From Oscillatoria sp. CS-180 (GTDB lineage Bacteria > Cyanobacteriota > Cyanobacteriia > Phormidesmidales > Phormidesmidaceae): DNA of 64,000 nucleotides. Within the stretch, counting starts at the first letter, position 1; each line of letters begins with the position of its first letter. The notes under the pieces are model-generated. The model had not been told where the DNA came from. It saw only the letters and a list, made by a program, of their open reading frames with translations, and made no database searches. A program made the position numbers and the translations under genes. The stretch is taken from NCBI RefSeq assembly GCF_028330965.1, contig NZ_JAQMUB010000025.1, positions 1 through 64,000 on the forward strand. The letters run 5' to 3'. Below, piece by piece: positions 19,205-28,844 of this stretch.

Positions 19205-21567
19205 CGATTCCCCCTCCACCAAAGACTGAAGAGATCGAGCGGGTCTTCAGCTTTGGCCTCAGTCAAGTCATTGGCGAGTTGGCGAAGAGATGCGTCTCCC
19301 TGAAAGAGGCGCACTTGTAGGACGTGCTTGCAAAGGTGTCCTTTGGCATAGTCAGGACAATCACAAGCCAGTTCTCCTTGTCGAAACTGAACGGCATGGG
19401 GATCAAGTCCGCCGATAACCCGAAAGACGTTGCCGTCCTGTCCCGCAACCTTGAGCTCTAAGGCTCGACGCAACCGATACGGATCCATGTCTTTAGGCCA
19501 TTCAGATCGCTTAAGCGTGTGGCTTGAGGCCTCTTCACGGTATCGAAAGGCTGATAGATGCCCATCCACCATTTCTTCGGCACCAGTTAGCCAACTTTCC
19601 GCTCGCTTCAGACCGATGCCCGGCACCTTCAGAAGATCATCAATTTCTGCGAGGGCTAAGTCTTCAACGTCCTCAATGCCTGCTTCTTTCAACTGTCGGG
19701 CAAATTTTGCTCCCAGCCCCGGGACTAGGGTTAAGGTGACCGACTGCTCATCGAGACCGCAAGCGATCATCTTCTCCAAAACCCGAATGCGTTCTAACAG
19801 AGCTGGTCCCTCAGACGCAGGCACCTCTTCTTTTTGAAAAACGGAGAAGAGATCGACCATGGCTGCCAGCAGTCTTTGCAACGACTCACAAAGGCATTGC
19901 ACTTCAAAGGCATAGCACCCATGGCGATCAGCAACCCCTTCAGCATTTCCCATGCGAGTCCAGGTCCGGCCAATTAGGGCTGTATGAAGCGCTGACAGTA
20001 AGCGTTTGCCTTCAATGCCCAGGAGCTGAGTGATTCGGTTTTCAGAAAGCGTCAGCAGAAAAGAAGGTGCTTGGTTGAGCTGATCAGACAGCTCATCAAG
20101 CTGCTCAAAATCTACCGGAATCAGAGGTTGGCAATCAGAGCTACTCGCCGCCAGCACAAGCAAATCCAAGAAGGTCAGCTGGGGATGCGACTCCAGCACT
20201 CGCCGAAATAACAGAACCGTTTGGGGGCGCAACATGTGTCGCACTGCAACATGTCCCAGGCGAGTGGCCCGCAGTAAGACTCGACGATCATCTTCAATCG
20301 TCACCAACATTTCGGCTGCCAGCATTTCATCCACTAATCGGTGAATTGATGGCAGCTTTCCTTGTTGGGCAGCCAAGCTATGGGAAAAGTTCGCCACTAG
20401 CTGGCCTTCTGTACAGCTCAACCCACAGGCAACTTCGGCAACAATTTGCTCAGCTAACGCCGCAGCTTGGCCTAGACCAGACTGCAACGGTTCAAAATTG
20501 CCCTGGGGGTAGTGATCTGTCTGTCCCCAAGTGGGGGCTATTAGCACAACTTCGCCGATCTCATCAAGGCCTGGGCGGCCAGCCCGTCCTGCCCGTTGCC
20601 AGACATTATTGACCGGGAGCGGCACAAAGTCTTGCCCGTCGAACCCCTGTAAGTCATAGAGGATGGCTTGTCGAACAGGCAGATTAAGGCCCATTTCTAG
20701 GGTTGCAGTGGCTATCAACACGTCAAATTGCCCAGTTCGAAACGCAGATTCAACGTTGCGGCGAGCTGGGTGATCCAATCCAGCATGATGGTGAGCGACT
20801 TGAATACCCGCTTCTTGAAGCTGGGCCGATAACGCCTCAGCACGTCGCCGACTTTGCACAAAGACCAAACTTTGTCCTCCGTCCCGCAAATTGCGCTGCA
20901 GCTCACGCAGCAATAGGTTGGGTTTGTCATCAGCACGCTTATAGCGAACGGTAGACCATTGAAGCGGAACGGGTCTTTCTGTAGAAGCGTATTCGATGCC
21001 TTTGAGCCAGTCTGTCAACTCGGCACGATTACCTAAGGTCGCTGACAGCCCCAGGATGCGGATGAATGGATTGAGGCGCATCATCCGTAGCAGAGCCCCC
21101 TCTAAGCGGGGACCTCGATTAGAGTCTCCCAGCAGGTGAAACTCGTCGATCGCCATCAGACTGACGTTAGGTAGCCAGTTCCAGTGCGATCGCCAATTTC
21201 GCGTACAGGCATCCAGCTTCTCAGGCGTCATCACCAGCAGCTGCGCCTCTTGAAACGAAACGGGATATTTGCCGCCAGCATAGTCACCTGTAAAGACGCC
21301 AACAGCGTGACCGCTAAAACGCTTTTGCCAACGATCGCAGAGTTCATCGGCTAGGGCTCTTAGAGGTGTCAGATAGATTGCTCTTTGCCCCTGGCCCAGG
21401 GTGTGGGCGATCGCTTGCTCCGCCAACCAGGTTTTGCCGCTGCCCGTTGGCATTTGCAGAATGCAGTTGAACCCAGAAGTGAGTAATCCTGCCTGCAATA
21501 TGTTGGCTTGGGCCAAGGAGGGTTTCCAGCCGACCTTTGCTGACGTAGCCACCCCAGAAACCATCAT
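19201..21567 (-). CDS. Hel308-like helicase with SWIM zinc finger
   Basis: This 788-residue Ski2-like helicase has Walker A LQMPTGSGKTWLAEQ, motif II MAIDEFHLLGD (DEFH in place of DEAH), motif III LGLSATLGN and motif VI WQRAGRAGRPG. Downstream are a helix-hairpin-helix pair (LLKVPGIGLKRAESWL) and a C-terminal SWIM finger (ACDCPDYAKGHLCKH). SWIM fingers bind DNA or protein partners. It is the first gene of the helicase/TGT/helicase operon, and its stop overlaps the TGT start. The start is the ATG at 21,567; a GTG two codons earlier is also in frame. A divergent gene begins about 120 bases away. Confidence 0.87.
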   Translation of the reverse strand: MMVSGVATSAKVGWKPSLAQANILQAGLLTSGFNCILQMPTGSGKTWLAEQAIAHTLGQGQRAIYLTPLRALADELCDRWQKRFSGHAVGVFTGDYAGGKYPVSFQEAQLLVMTPEKLDACTRNWRSHWNWLPNVSLMAIDEFHLLGDSNRGPRLEGALLRMMRLNPFIRILGLSATLGNRAELTDWLKGIEYASTERPVPLQWSTVRYKRADDKPNLLLRELQRNLRDGGQSLVFVQSRRRAEALSAQLQEAGIQVAHHHAGLDHPARRNVESAFRTGQFDVLIATATLEMGLNLPVRQAILYDLQGFDGQDFVPLPVNNVWQRAGRAGRPGLDEIGEVVLIAPTWGQTDHYPQGNFEPLQSGLGQAAALAEQIVAEVACGLSCTEGQLVANFSHSLAAQQGKLPSIHRLVDEMLAAEMLVTIEDDRRVLLRATRLGHVAVRHMLRPQTVLLFRRVLESHPQLTFLDLLVLAASSSDCQPLIPVDFEQLDELSDQLNQAPSFLLTLSENRITQLLGIEGKRLLSALHTALIGRTWTRMGNAEGVADRHGCYAFEVQCLCESLQRLLAAMVDLFSVFQKEEVPASEGPALLERIRVLEKMIACGLDEQSVTLTLVPGLGAKFARQLKEAGIEDVEDLALAEIDDLLKVPGIGLKRAESWLTGAEEMVDGHLSAFRYREEASSHTLKRSEWPKDMDPYRLRRALELKVAGQDGNVFRVIGGLDPHAVQFRQGELACDCPDYAKGHLCKHVLQVRLFQGDASLRQLANDLTEAKAEDPLDLFSLWWRGNR

Positions 21568-21687
21568 GCACACCCACTTTCACACCACTTTAGCAGTGAA
21601 TTATAGAATTTATTGCTTCGCTTTTAGCTTGCTAAAAACAAAAATAAAGGGAACTTTGTTTCCTGGCGATTGAGATACAGTTGAAGG

Positions 21688-22362
21688 ATGAGCAACTTTT
21701 CAGCCAATCTCCGATTTCTGCTGTGGCGCAGGCAAGTGCCACCCAAAGAATGGGCTGCAACGGTTGCTCAGTGGATAGAGGGACAATCTTTTGAGCAGCC
21801 TACAAGCGTTTATCGACCACAAGCTGACTGGCATGCTCGTCAGCGGCAGAACGAGACGGTTGCGACTACCGAGACAATGGGATCAGTACGGGGCGATCGC
21901 CGCCGCGCTCATGAGTTGCTGACGACTAGTGACCCCTCAGAACAAGAAGTCCACCAGATTGCTCAGACTGTAGGACTGGAAACGCAGGAACTGTTCTACA
22001 CCGATCTGCTGGAACAAAGCGACATCGACATTTGGCGAGAAAATGTGGCGCATTTGGTGAAGTCGCTCAAGCGGGGGGAGCAAAGCAAGTTGGTGGCCTA
22101 TCTGGGCTTACGCTCTCTAGGCACCGTCACGAAGTGGAAATCGAAACAAGCTAATCCGGAGAAAAAGCATAAGCAGGGACTCCAAAACTTTTTTGGATTG
22201 CCCTTATCGGTGGATCTGGAGCAGACCCCTCTATTTTTGTCTCTCAGTCCGGTTGATGTAGTGTCCCAAAGAGCTTGGCTGCATGATCACATTGACCAAC
22301 TGGGCGACCTCACCCTTCGCAACCTGTTTCCAGCCTTGGAACGCTTACTCCGCGATCCCTAA
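21688..22362 (+). CDS. Possible HTH regulator, divergent from helicase operon
   Basis: This 224-residue protein has two segments that look like XRE-type helix-turn-helix units: MSNFSANLRFLLWRRQVPPKEW at the N-terminus and LVAYLGLRSLGTVTKWKSKQ near residue 140. A middle helix (VHQIAQTVGLETQELFYTD) resembles a HTH core as well. The ATG has GAAGG upstream. Head-to-head placement with the helicase/TGT operon suggests it may control that operon. No family is identified with certainty. Its stop overlaps the end of a minus-strand toxin remnant. Confidence 0.5.
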   Translation: MSNFSANLRFLLWRRQVPPKEWAATVAQWIEGQSFEQPTSVYRPQADWHARQRQNETVATTETMGSVRGDRRRAHELLTTSDPSEQEVHQIAQTVGLETQELFYTDLLEQSDIDIWRENVAHLVKSLKRGEQSKLVAYLGLRSLGTVTKWKSKQANPEKKHKQGLQNFFGLPLSVDLEQTPLFLSLSPVDVVSQRAWLHDHIDQLGDLTLRNLFPALERLLRDP

Positions 22363-22745
22363 TTTTCCAGCAGATTTTCCAACTCGTTTAGCAATTGCAG
22401 AATACTGCGTGGTTCTGACGGTTCGACAACGTCCTCAGCACCTACATGCACGTGATGGGGAAAGTGAGGCAAATTCGGAAAATGAGGCACGTTATCCTAT
22501 CGGTTGCGAAGAGTTTGATGGGTCTTGTCCATCCATTGATAGCGGTAGCGCTCTGGCTGAGGCTGCCCATCAACGATGACAAAATATTCAGCAATTTCTA
22601 AAAAGTCAGTATTGACCAACTGAACTCGGGCACGAAAATAGCCGCAATCGTTCAAGTCTTTTTCTTCGACGATGGCAAAGCTCGCCGCGATCGAGCTGGC
22701 AATTAGCCGCGACTTAATTTCGGTCAGGTACTGCTGTGCATCCAT
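22359..22745 (-). pseudogene. TumE/DUF6516-type toxin with in-frame amber stop
   Basis: The frame from MDAQQYLTEIKSRL reads like a TumE-family toxin (FLEIAEYFVI, RYRYQWMD) and stops at TAG 22,497-22,499 after LRNR. Beyond the stop the same frame continues DNVPHFPNLPHFPHHVHVG and ends at 22,359. The family pattern at this point is R-W-D-N followed by His-rich FPHH, so TGG changed to TAG is the likely event. Full length would be 128 residues. The His-rich tail is probably the active part, so the present product is probably inactive. Its ATG overlaps the antitoxin stop. Confidence 0.7.
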
Positions 22746-23068
22746 CAGCGGGTGGCAAATTGCAAAACCTCTAGCCGCGCTTGCACAGATTGCCACATAT
22801 CGTAGAAGGCGCTCCACTCAAAAAAGTCCATGCTGTCCCCGAGTGTCCCGGCATTAAACTGCTGGTAAAAAGCCTCGGAAGACATCTGATATTGAGTTTC
22901 GTAGTGCTTTAGCTTGGCTTCCAGTTCGGTGGCTTGTTGCAGGGCATGACTGCGTTCGAGTTCAATGATTTTGGTGAGGGCGCGTTCCATCAAATCGCTG
23001 TGGTAGCCCTGCTGAGATAGCGTATTGAGTATTTGCAACTGATGGGTAAAGCTACTTGGTGCAGTCAT
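22745..23068 (-). CDS. TumA-like antitoxin
   Basis: This 107-residue helical protein lies directly upstream of the TumE-type toxin and overlaps it by one base. Residues 30-65 form an amphipathic helix (ALTKIIELERSHALQQATEL). The C-terminal YQMSSEAFYQQFNAGTLGD followed by DFFEW is the pattern I associate with antitoxins of this group. The frame is intact although the toxin is not. Confidence 0.65.
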   Translation of the reverse strand: MTAPSSFTHQLQILNTLSQQGYHSDLMERALTKIIELERSHALQQATELEAKLKHYETQYQMSSEAFYQQFNAGTLGDSMDFFEWSAFYDMWQSVQARLEVLQFATR

Positions 23069-23167
23069 GGTTGCTGGCCCAAAACGTCGCTAGAGCTTCA
23101 GTGTAGCCTAAACCGCTTAGCGCTTGACCCACTGGCTTTGGGGCTGACGAACGCACGTCGCTTGCCG

Positions 23168-25261
23168 CTAAGACGGTTGAATGAGCTGACGTAATTCCTG
23201 GAGTTGAGAGACGTCGCCGACCCAGTTCCACCCAGCTTCGTAGAGGTTACGCTTTTTGGTGACATCCCAATCGCCATCGAGCACGAGAGCCAGCTTGGGC
23301 AAAGGGCGCAGGCTAAAAGACCACTCATCGCGGTTCCGGGGATCATTACCGTGGGACCAAGCTAGCCGCAACGCCCGACACCGACCCGCCAATTCTTTGG
23401 TTTTGTGCCCTTCATTGCCATCCTGCGACGACTGCACCTTGATTAGCCACTGCCTATTCCGCGACACCCCCTCCATCCACGTCTCCAGCGGTCGCCCATT
23501 CCAAATTGTATTAATCACATCCGTCTGCCAGGATGGGCAAATTCTAGCCTTGAGTTCTTCTGAATAGTCTGAGGTGTCTTCTGTAAATTGGAGATAGCAA
23601 ATATCTCCCAAAAAATGCTCAACCATGATGTAAAAACCATTGAGGTCAGAGCTAATAACCCGCATCGATTTGTTGCCCTGATACTTCTGAATCACAGTTT
23701 CAGAGGGATAAATAATGCGATTCTCATCCCGAAAGCCCTGAATAATACATTGGGCAATGGTGCGCCAGCTCAAAGTGCGAAACTCTTCGGCGCTGAGGGT
23801 ACGTCTGCGGCTAGAGTCTGACCATTGTTCGCTGATATCGCGACCTTGCAGCAGAAAGGCAACCGTCTGTGCATGTCCTCCATAGGGAGCATGGGGTCGA
23901 ACTCGGTGTCCTGATCGCTCAAAATTAGCCTTGAAGCGCTTTTGAATATCCTCAGCACTGTTGAGTCCTGAGATGTAGAGCAGCATCTCAAACACCCAAT
24001 TTTGCTGATGCTCAGAGATTTCTAGGCGTTCCTCACTCAGAACTTTAGCGTGAAGCTGTAGTTGCTCGTTGAGAGCATCTTCATCCTCTAATACACTCAA
24101 AAAATGGGCTCTCACAAACGCCTCTTTAGCCGACACCAAAGCTGGATCAGCTAAGTCATCCAATGCTTCTTCAATCCCAAAAGTTTGATCAAACCGTTCA
24201 AATGAGCGATAGACAGAACTGGCAAAACTGCTGTCTTGAATGTGCTCTCGCAGGTCTTGCATACAAAGCTGAAAGTCAGGATTGAATTTGGCTCGATAAA
24301 CTGTTGCGTCGGCAATTGGGTTAGAAAAGGTCTGTAGCGTGCAAAAGGTTTTGGCATTTTTGCCTTTTCGCACATAAATCTGAGCCAACTGTTCAAACAC
24401 TTGAACGAGCCGCTCCAATCCCATTGCAGCCAAAGCGGGTTGGGTTGCCAGTCGGTTGACATGCACTCGGTCATTGGTCGTTTCTACCAAAGTTGATACA
24501 AAATCTTCCAGGCTGGGCGCACGGTCATGAGCAACCCTTTGGACTAACCGATAGAACAAATAAACGTGCAAAAGCCCAATGCGATAACGACTACGGGTGT
24601 TCTGTACTTGAGGTAAGTTTTCGAAGGCTGTATGCCGAATTCCTTGAAGTATCTGCCACTGAGAGATAAAGCAGGGCTTGATGTCAGCTTCCAATACCTC
24701 AGCCAGCAAGTCAGTGGTTGTCGGATCGTGGTTGCCTTCTACGGAGTGGTCTAATTCAAAGACTGGCGCATACCCAACCGGAAAAATAATTGAAATATCG
24801 AAAGCTTCAATCATCGCCCAGCCAATGCCAGGATCCCAGCCATTAAGCTGAATGGGGACATCTTCCTCACGAGTCTGGTCTCTCGGTAACTCATGCGAGG
24901 TTCTGTAAACGGCAGGTTGCGAACCTGATGGCAGCGCTTCAAAAATACAGTTAATCGTCAGAATTTCTTGGGAGACAGCCAGCTTTTGTTGCACGGATTC
25001 TTCCCAGGTTCGCCAAAACTTTTTCTTCGATGATCTCGTTTCGCTCCAGTGAGTGGAGTAAATGATCGCTTGAACTTCTCGACCTTCTCGAACGACAATA
25101 TCTGGCTGAATATAAGTGTCAGGAATAATGATATTTTTGGCTCGTTTTGATGGGTGCAAATAGTTTTTGCCAACCGTGCTGCCTAGCTCATAGCCCAAAT
25201 GAAGGAGTGATGCGGCCAAAATCTGCTCATAACTGTCACCTGTTCGATCTTGCTTGGGCAT
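23168..25261 (-). CDS. Large two-domain nuclease-like protein
   Basis: This 697-residue protein opens with SYEQILAASLLHLGYELG and reaches QPDIVVREGREVQAIIYST near residue 55. The spacing of the Asp, the EVQ strand and following basic residues resembles a PD-(D/E)XK core with Glu in an E-x-Q arrangement. The middle is helical with no motif I know. The C-terminus ends in LPKLALVLDGDW and EAGWNWVGDV, matching the end of the broken nuclease at 12,133-13,883. It stands between the helicase/TGT operon and the dpdA operon, on the same strand. Inference: the restriction arm of a modification system. It could also be a stand-alone restriction enzyme. Confidence 0.55.
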   Translation of the reverse strand: MPKQDRTGDSYEQILAASLLHLGYELGSTVGKNYLHPSKRAKNIIIPDTYIQPDIVVREGREVQAIIYSTHWSETRSSKKKFWRTWEESVQQKLAVSQEILTINCIFEALPSGSQPAVYRTSHELPRDQTREEDVPIQLNGWDPGIGWAMIEAFDISIIFPVGYAPVFELDHSVEGNHDPTTTDLLAEVLEADIKPCFISQWQILQGIRHTAFENLPQVQNTRSRYRIGLLHVYLFYRLVQRVAHDRAPSLEDFVSTLVETTNDRVHVNRLATQPALAAMGLERLVQVFEQLAQIYVRKGKNAKTFCTLQTFSNPIADATVYRAKFNPDFQLCMQDLREHIQDSSFASSVYRSFERFDQTFGIEEALDDLADPALVSAKEAFVRAHFLSVLEDEDALNEQLQLHAKVLSEERLEISEHQQNWVFEMLLYISGLNSAEDIQKRFKANFERSGHRVRPHAPYGGHAQTVAFLLQGRDISEQWSDSSRRRTLSAEEFRTLSWRTIAQCIIQGFRDENRIIYPSETVIQKYQGNKSMRVISSDLNGFYIMVEHFLGDICYLQFTEDTSDYSEELKARICPSWQTDVINTIWNGRPLETWMEGVSRNRQWLIKVQSSQDGNEGHKTKELAGRCRALRLAWSHGNDPRNRDEWSFSLRPLPKLALVLDGDWDVTKKRNLYEAGWNWVGDVSQLQELRQLIQPS

Positions 25262-25397
25262 GTTGGGCTAGCGTGCTGGCGTCTACGGATTGCGGCTATA
25301 GGTTCTTTTGTCTCAATTAAGTAAGCCCTCCTGCAACACGACATAACGCTAGGATCAGCAAATAGTATTCTTCCTTACACAGGCAACAATTTTATTC

Positions 25398-26057
25398 ATG
25401 GTTGCTTCCCCCGTCACCATCCCCATCAAACAGCTTCAGCTAGCCCCCGGCAGTCTAGCCACCCTTTCTGACGTTACCTGGGACGCTTACGAAGCCATCC
25501 TCACCGAACTAGGGGCCGAGCGACGGGTGCCCCGCATCACCTACAGCAACGGCATCCTGGAACTTATGTCTCCCCTGCCCCGACACGAACGCCCCCACAA
25601 GCTCATTGGCTACATCGTCACCACCCTCCTAGATGCCGCCGAACAAGACTGGGAAGACTTCGGCTCCACCACCTTCAAACGCCCAGACAAGCAAGCTGGC
25701 TTAGAACCCGACACCTGCTTTTACATCCAAAACGCCGCTCAGGTCCGTGACTGTCAGCGCATGGATTTGAGCACCTATCCCCCTCCTGATCTGGCCATCG
25801 AATCGGACGTCACCTCCAAAACCACCCTGGAAGCCTACCAGCGCATCGGCATCCCCGAACTCTGGATTTACGAAGCGGGAGCACTCACGATTTATCGGCT
25901 CAATCAAGACGAGTACGTACAATCAGAGACCAGTCCCCTCTTTCCTGACTATGCAATTCCCTCCCTGATCCCACAACTGATTGAGGAAGCCTTTGCCGTC
26001 GGCAGCAGCCAAATGTTACGCAACCTGCGATCGCGTCTCACTCAAGGGCAACTCTAA
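25398..26057 (+). CDS. Uma2-family endonuclease-fold protein (DUF820)
   Basis: This 219-residue protein belongs to the Uma2 family, abundant in cyanobacteria and built on a PD-(D/E)XK fold. The family features are visible: ELMSPLPRHERPHKLIG, the acidic pair GLEPDTCFYIQ, the core strand PPDLAIESDVTS and GIPELWIYEAG. Function is unknown for most members. It is transcribed towards dpdA and their stop codons overlap by four bases. It is probably unrelated to the modification genes. Confidence 0.87.
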   Translation: MVASPVTIPIKQLQLAPGSLATLSDVTWDAYEAILTELGAERRVPRITYSNGILELMSPLPRHERPHKLIGYIVTTLLDAAEQDWEDFGSTTFKRPDKQAGLEPDTCFYIQNAAQVRDCQRMDLSTYPPPDLAIESDVTSKTTLEAYQRIGIPELWIYEAGALTIYRLNQDEYVQSETSPLFPDYAIPSLIPQLIEEAFAVGSSQMLRNLRSRLTQGQL

Positions 26058-28141
26058 CGTTTAGACAGCTTTGCCAAGAGCTCCTGAAAGCGCTTATAAA
26101 AGGCCCGTGTGTTGTGGAACCCCCGTCTGCGGTTGCGATCGTTCCCACGGAAAATGACCACTTCGACTCCAACCTCATTACAAATCACGCAGTCGCACTG
26201 CTGCCAAGGGCGATCCTCCAGCAGCTCTCGGTACATACGCTCATGCTTTACCCGTCGCTTTGCCTGCTCTGCCGGGTCAGCCTTGCCATCCTTCGGTAGC
26301 TCCAGCAGCTCGTCATAGGCTAAAAGCGCTTCTAGGGTTTCTTCCAGACCCAACCCTGCCTGATCGAACGCTCGCAGTGCCTTGAGAGCATTTTGCTCTA
26401 GTCCTTTGAGCGTGTCGCGATCAGCGACACCTGCTTCAATGAGCCGCTTCACCCGTACTCCATGGCCATCAACGGGTGGAATGCGGACAGCAGTGTACAT
26501 TCTGCTGGAGGAGGTGTGGTAGTTAGCTCCCGAACCTAGCCAAGCTCGTCGGAGGGGACTGGCCGAATCAAAGCTGGTGATGCCCAAATGCCGAAAAACT
26601 GGAATCGCGTTGATGCGGGCCACTCCAAATAGGTGTAGTCGGGTATTCGGCGTCAGATGAGGACGCACCTCCTTCATGATTTCGATAATTTCTTTGCTCT
26701 GGGCTCTGGCTAACCCACCCAGCGCGATGTAGTCGTACCCTACTCGAATATTCTCTTTGACGGATTCGGCGTAGGTTTCGGGGCTCCAGCCTTGAGCGAC
26801 ACCGATAGGAGTGAAGGAATAACCTGCTGTCTGGTGCTTCTCGAAGAACTCCCGCGCATTCTTCATCGTGAGTTCGTACCGCTTTTCGCGAATGCCTGGG
26901 ATAGCAAAGGGGCCGACGATCAGGTGGTCGATACTGACCCCGTAGTCGAATCCCAGGTTTTCGTAGTAATCCAGAATTTCAACCGTGTTGTAGGGTGGTT
27001 TCTCTTCTTTGACATAGCCGAATGCGCCGCAGTCACCCATGACTGGTCCTGAGTATCGAATAAAGTCGTGGATGCCGATCGCTTCAATCCGTGCCCTTTT
27101 CTTCTTGCTGCTGTCTACGACGACCTTCGACACTAGGATGCCGTCGTAGTTGGGGGTGTTGTAAATCTGGTGGGCGTAGACCTCATCATGGTGGGGATCA
27201 CGTCCCGGAGTGAGACGGTCATTCAGAAAATCGTAGTTGGGGTCTACATGGTCATCCCATTCGGGAATGTAGTACTGCATGCCCAAATCAATGTTGGCGG
27301 CTGGGGGCACATCGGGAATGGGCAAAAATTCGTCTTTGCCTGGGCGATCGCCCCCGGTCTTTCCACTCGCCTTGGAGGGTTTTGGCGTTGTGGGTACTTG
27401 ATCCAGTAAAGTCGTGAAGGCAAGCTGCTGAGGTGGAGGCTCAATATCGCCCTCAATGACTTGTCGAAAGATTCCGGGATTGTCTTGAACCTTGTTCAGC
27501 AGTTCCGGTTCTGCGGCAACGGCTTCGGCGAACTGCTTGAAGAGGAACCCTTTGAGCCCAACCAATCCGTATCGGTAACGCTTCGCGTCTTGATTAGAAA
27601 GCGGCAGCACAAAGGTCTTGGCTGCCAGGTCAGGAATCTTTTTGGCTGAACCGCCAGAGGCTAAGAAGACGAGGGTCTGATCAGGTCGGGTTTGAATGGG
27701 GAGCTGGAGCGATCGCAGGTAGTTATCCCCCAGCAAAAAAAAGACCAGGTCTGCTAGCTCTAGCCGTTGCTCTACCGCATCGTGAATGCCCAACTGCTGC
27801 CCCCACAGGTCCACCTCACCCGCTTTCATGCCGTTGAAGGTGACTTCGTAGGGGACAACTTTTTGGTGCTCTGCAATCAGCCCATAACCAGCCGAGAGAA
27901 TATCGACATCTAAGACTTCTGGCCCTAAGGTATCCCTTAACGCCTGTACTCCCTCCATTAGCCGCAGATGTTGTTGCCCAGTGTACAGCTCTCCAGCGGG
28001 GCAGGCGAAAACGGCCAGCTCAGCCTCGCGATCGCGCAACCGTTTCACGTCGCGAAAGTCTTCGAGGGTCAGTTGGTTCTCAGGTTTGGAGCGTTTTTCC
28101 CCAGTGCAGGACGTAATGACTAGGACACGGGGGTCGGGCAT
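26054..28141 (-). CDS. dpdA: DpdA, DNA-guanine transglycosylase with N-terminal DUF6884-like domain
   Basis: This 695-residue protein is built of two parts. Residues 1 to about 150 ([37 protein letters not shown]) match the DUF6884/YaaA-like domain fused to some DpdA proteins. From about 290 onward comes a TGT barrel: [22 protein letters not shown] and [14 protein letters not shown], with the Asp of FDSAS as expected nucleophile. A zinc site C-D-C-x2-C with a His 22 residues later ([10 protein letters not shown] ... GFHNT) closes the protein. DpdA exchanges guanine in DNA for preQ0. It overlaps queC by 22 bases as the last gene of the preQ0 operon, which places substrate synthesis and use together. 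No QueF follows, consistent with preQ0 as the substrate. Confidence 0.9.
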   Translation of the reverse strand: MPDPRVLVITSCTGEKRSKPENQLTLEDFRDVKRLRDREAELAVFACPAGELYTGQQHLRLMEGVQALRDTLGPEVLDVDILSAGYGLIAEHQKVVPYEVTFNGMKAGEVDLWGQQLGIHDAVEQRLELADLVFFLLGDNYLRSLQLPIQTRPDQTLVFLASGGSAKKIPDLAAKTFVLPLSNQDAKRYRYGLVGLKGFLFKQFAEAVAAEPELLNKVQDNPGIFRQVIEGDIEPPPQQLAFTTLLDQVPTTPKPSKASGKTGGDRPGKDEFLPIPDVPPAANIDLGMQYYIPEWDDHVDPNYDFLNDRLTPGRDPHHDEVYAHQIYNTPNYDGILVSKVVVDSSKKKRARIEAIGIHDFIRYSGPVMGDCGAFGYVKEEKPPYNTVEILDYYENLGFDYGVSIDHLIVGPFAIPGIREKRYELTMKNAREFFEKHQTAGYSFTPIGVAQGWSPETYAESVKENIRVGYDYIALGGLARAQSKEIIEIMKEVRPHLTPNTRLHLFGVARINAIPVFRHLGITSFDSASPLRRAWLGSGANYHTSSSRMYTAVRIPPVDGHGVRVKRLIEAGVADRDTLKGLEQNALKALRAFDQAGLGLEETLEALLAYDELLELPKDGKADPAEQAKRRVKHERMYRELLEDRPWQQCDCVICNEVGVEVVIFRGNDRNRRRGFHNTRAFYKRFQELLAKLSKR

Positions 28142-28842
28142 TCGGTCTCCTGAGCGTGTAGATTTCGGCCTATCAACGTTGCCAGATCGGGGCGTCCAGC
28201 GTCAATCAGGGCCTTGTCACGAATGCGGCAAGAGTCGCAGAGTCCACAGGGTTCTTCCCCTCCCTGGTAGCAGGACCAGGTTTCCTCAATGGGAACGCCG
28301 AGTCGCAGGGCTCGCCGCACGATCGCTTCCTTGGTATCTCTTACCAGCGGAGCCACCAGGATTGGTGCATTACCCTCCAGACCTGCCTTGGAGGACAAGC
28401 TGGCGAGTTGCTGAAACGCTTCGAGATACTCGGGACGGCAATCGGGATAGCCGGAGTAGTCAACGGCGTTGATCCCTAGGTAGATGGCTTGAGCTGACTT
28501 AGCTTCAGCTAGGGATAGGGCAAGAGAAATGAAGACCGTGTTGCGTCCCGGCACATAGGTTGAGGGAATCTGATCGGGCTGAACACCTGCTTGGGGCAAC
28601 GTCTCATCCAGATCCGTCAAAGAAGACCCGCCCCACTGAGCCAGGTTCACATCCAGAACGTAGTGTTCTTGGATGCCGAGGTGAGCGGCGACTTTTTGGG
28701 CTGCTTCGAGCTCGCGCTCATGGCGTTGTCCATAGCGAAACGAGAGCGCAACGGGGGCGTAGTCGTCGGCAATCGCCTGGGCTGCAGCAGTAGCAGAATC
28801 CAGACCTCCGGATAGGAGAACGATGGCTTTGGGTTGGGGCAT
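28120..28842 (-). CDS. queC: QueC, 7-cyano-7-deazaguanine synthase
   Basis: This 240-residue ATP-dependent enzyme converts 7-carboxy-7-deazaguanine to preQ0. The PP-loop [11 protein letters not shown] is at the N-terminus, [17 protein letters not shown] is the family substrate segment, and the zinc-binding cluster [15 protein letters not shown] is near the C-terminus. Length is normal. It starts two bases after queE ends and overlaps dpdA, so the four genes form one transcript. Confidence 0.95.
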   Translation of the reverse strand: MPQPKAIVLLSGGLDSATAAAQAIADDYAPVALSFRYGQRHERELEAAQKVAAHLGIQEHYVLDVNLAQWGGSSLTDLDETLPQAGVQPDQIPSTYVPGRNTVFISLALSLAEAKSAQAIYLGINAVDYSGYPDCRPEYLEAFQQLASLSSKAGLEGNAPILVAPLVRDTKEAIVRRALRLGVPIEETWSCYQGGEEPCGLCDSCRIRDKALIDAGRPDLATLIGRNLHAQETECPTPVS

Positions 28843-28844
28843 GG

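Noticed and set aside
2905-22499. A directed C-to-T process (all inferred changes are at CpA)
   Set aside because: Gln and Trp codons can only become TAA or TAG through CpA on one strand, so the pattern is forced by the genetic code.
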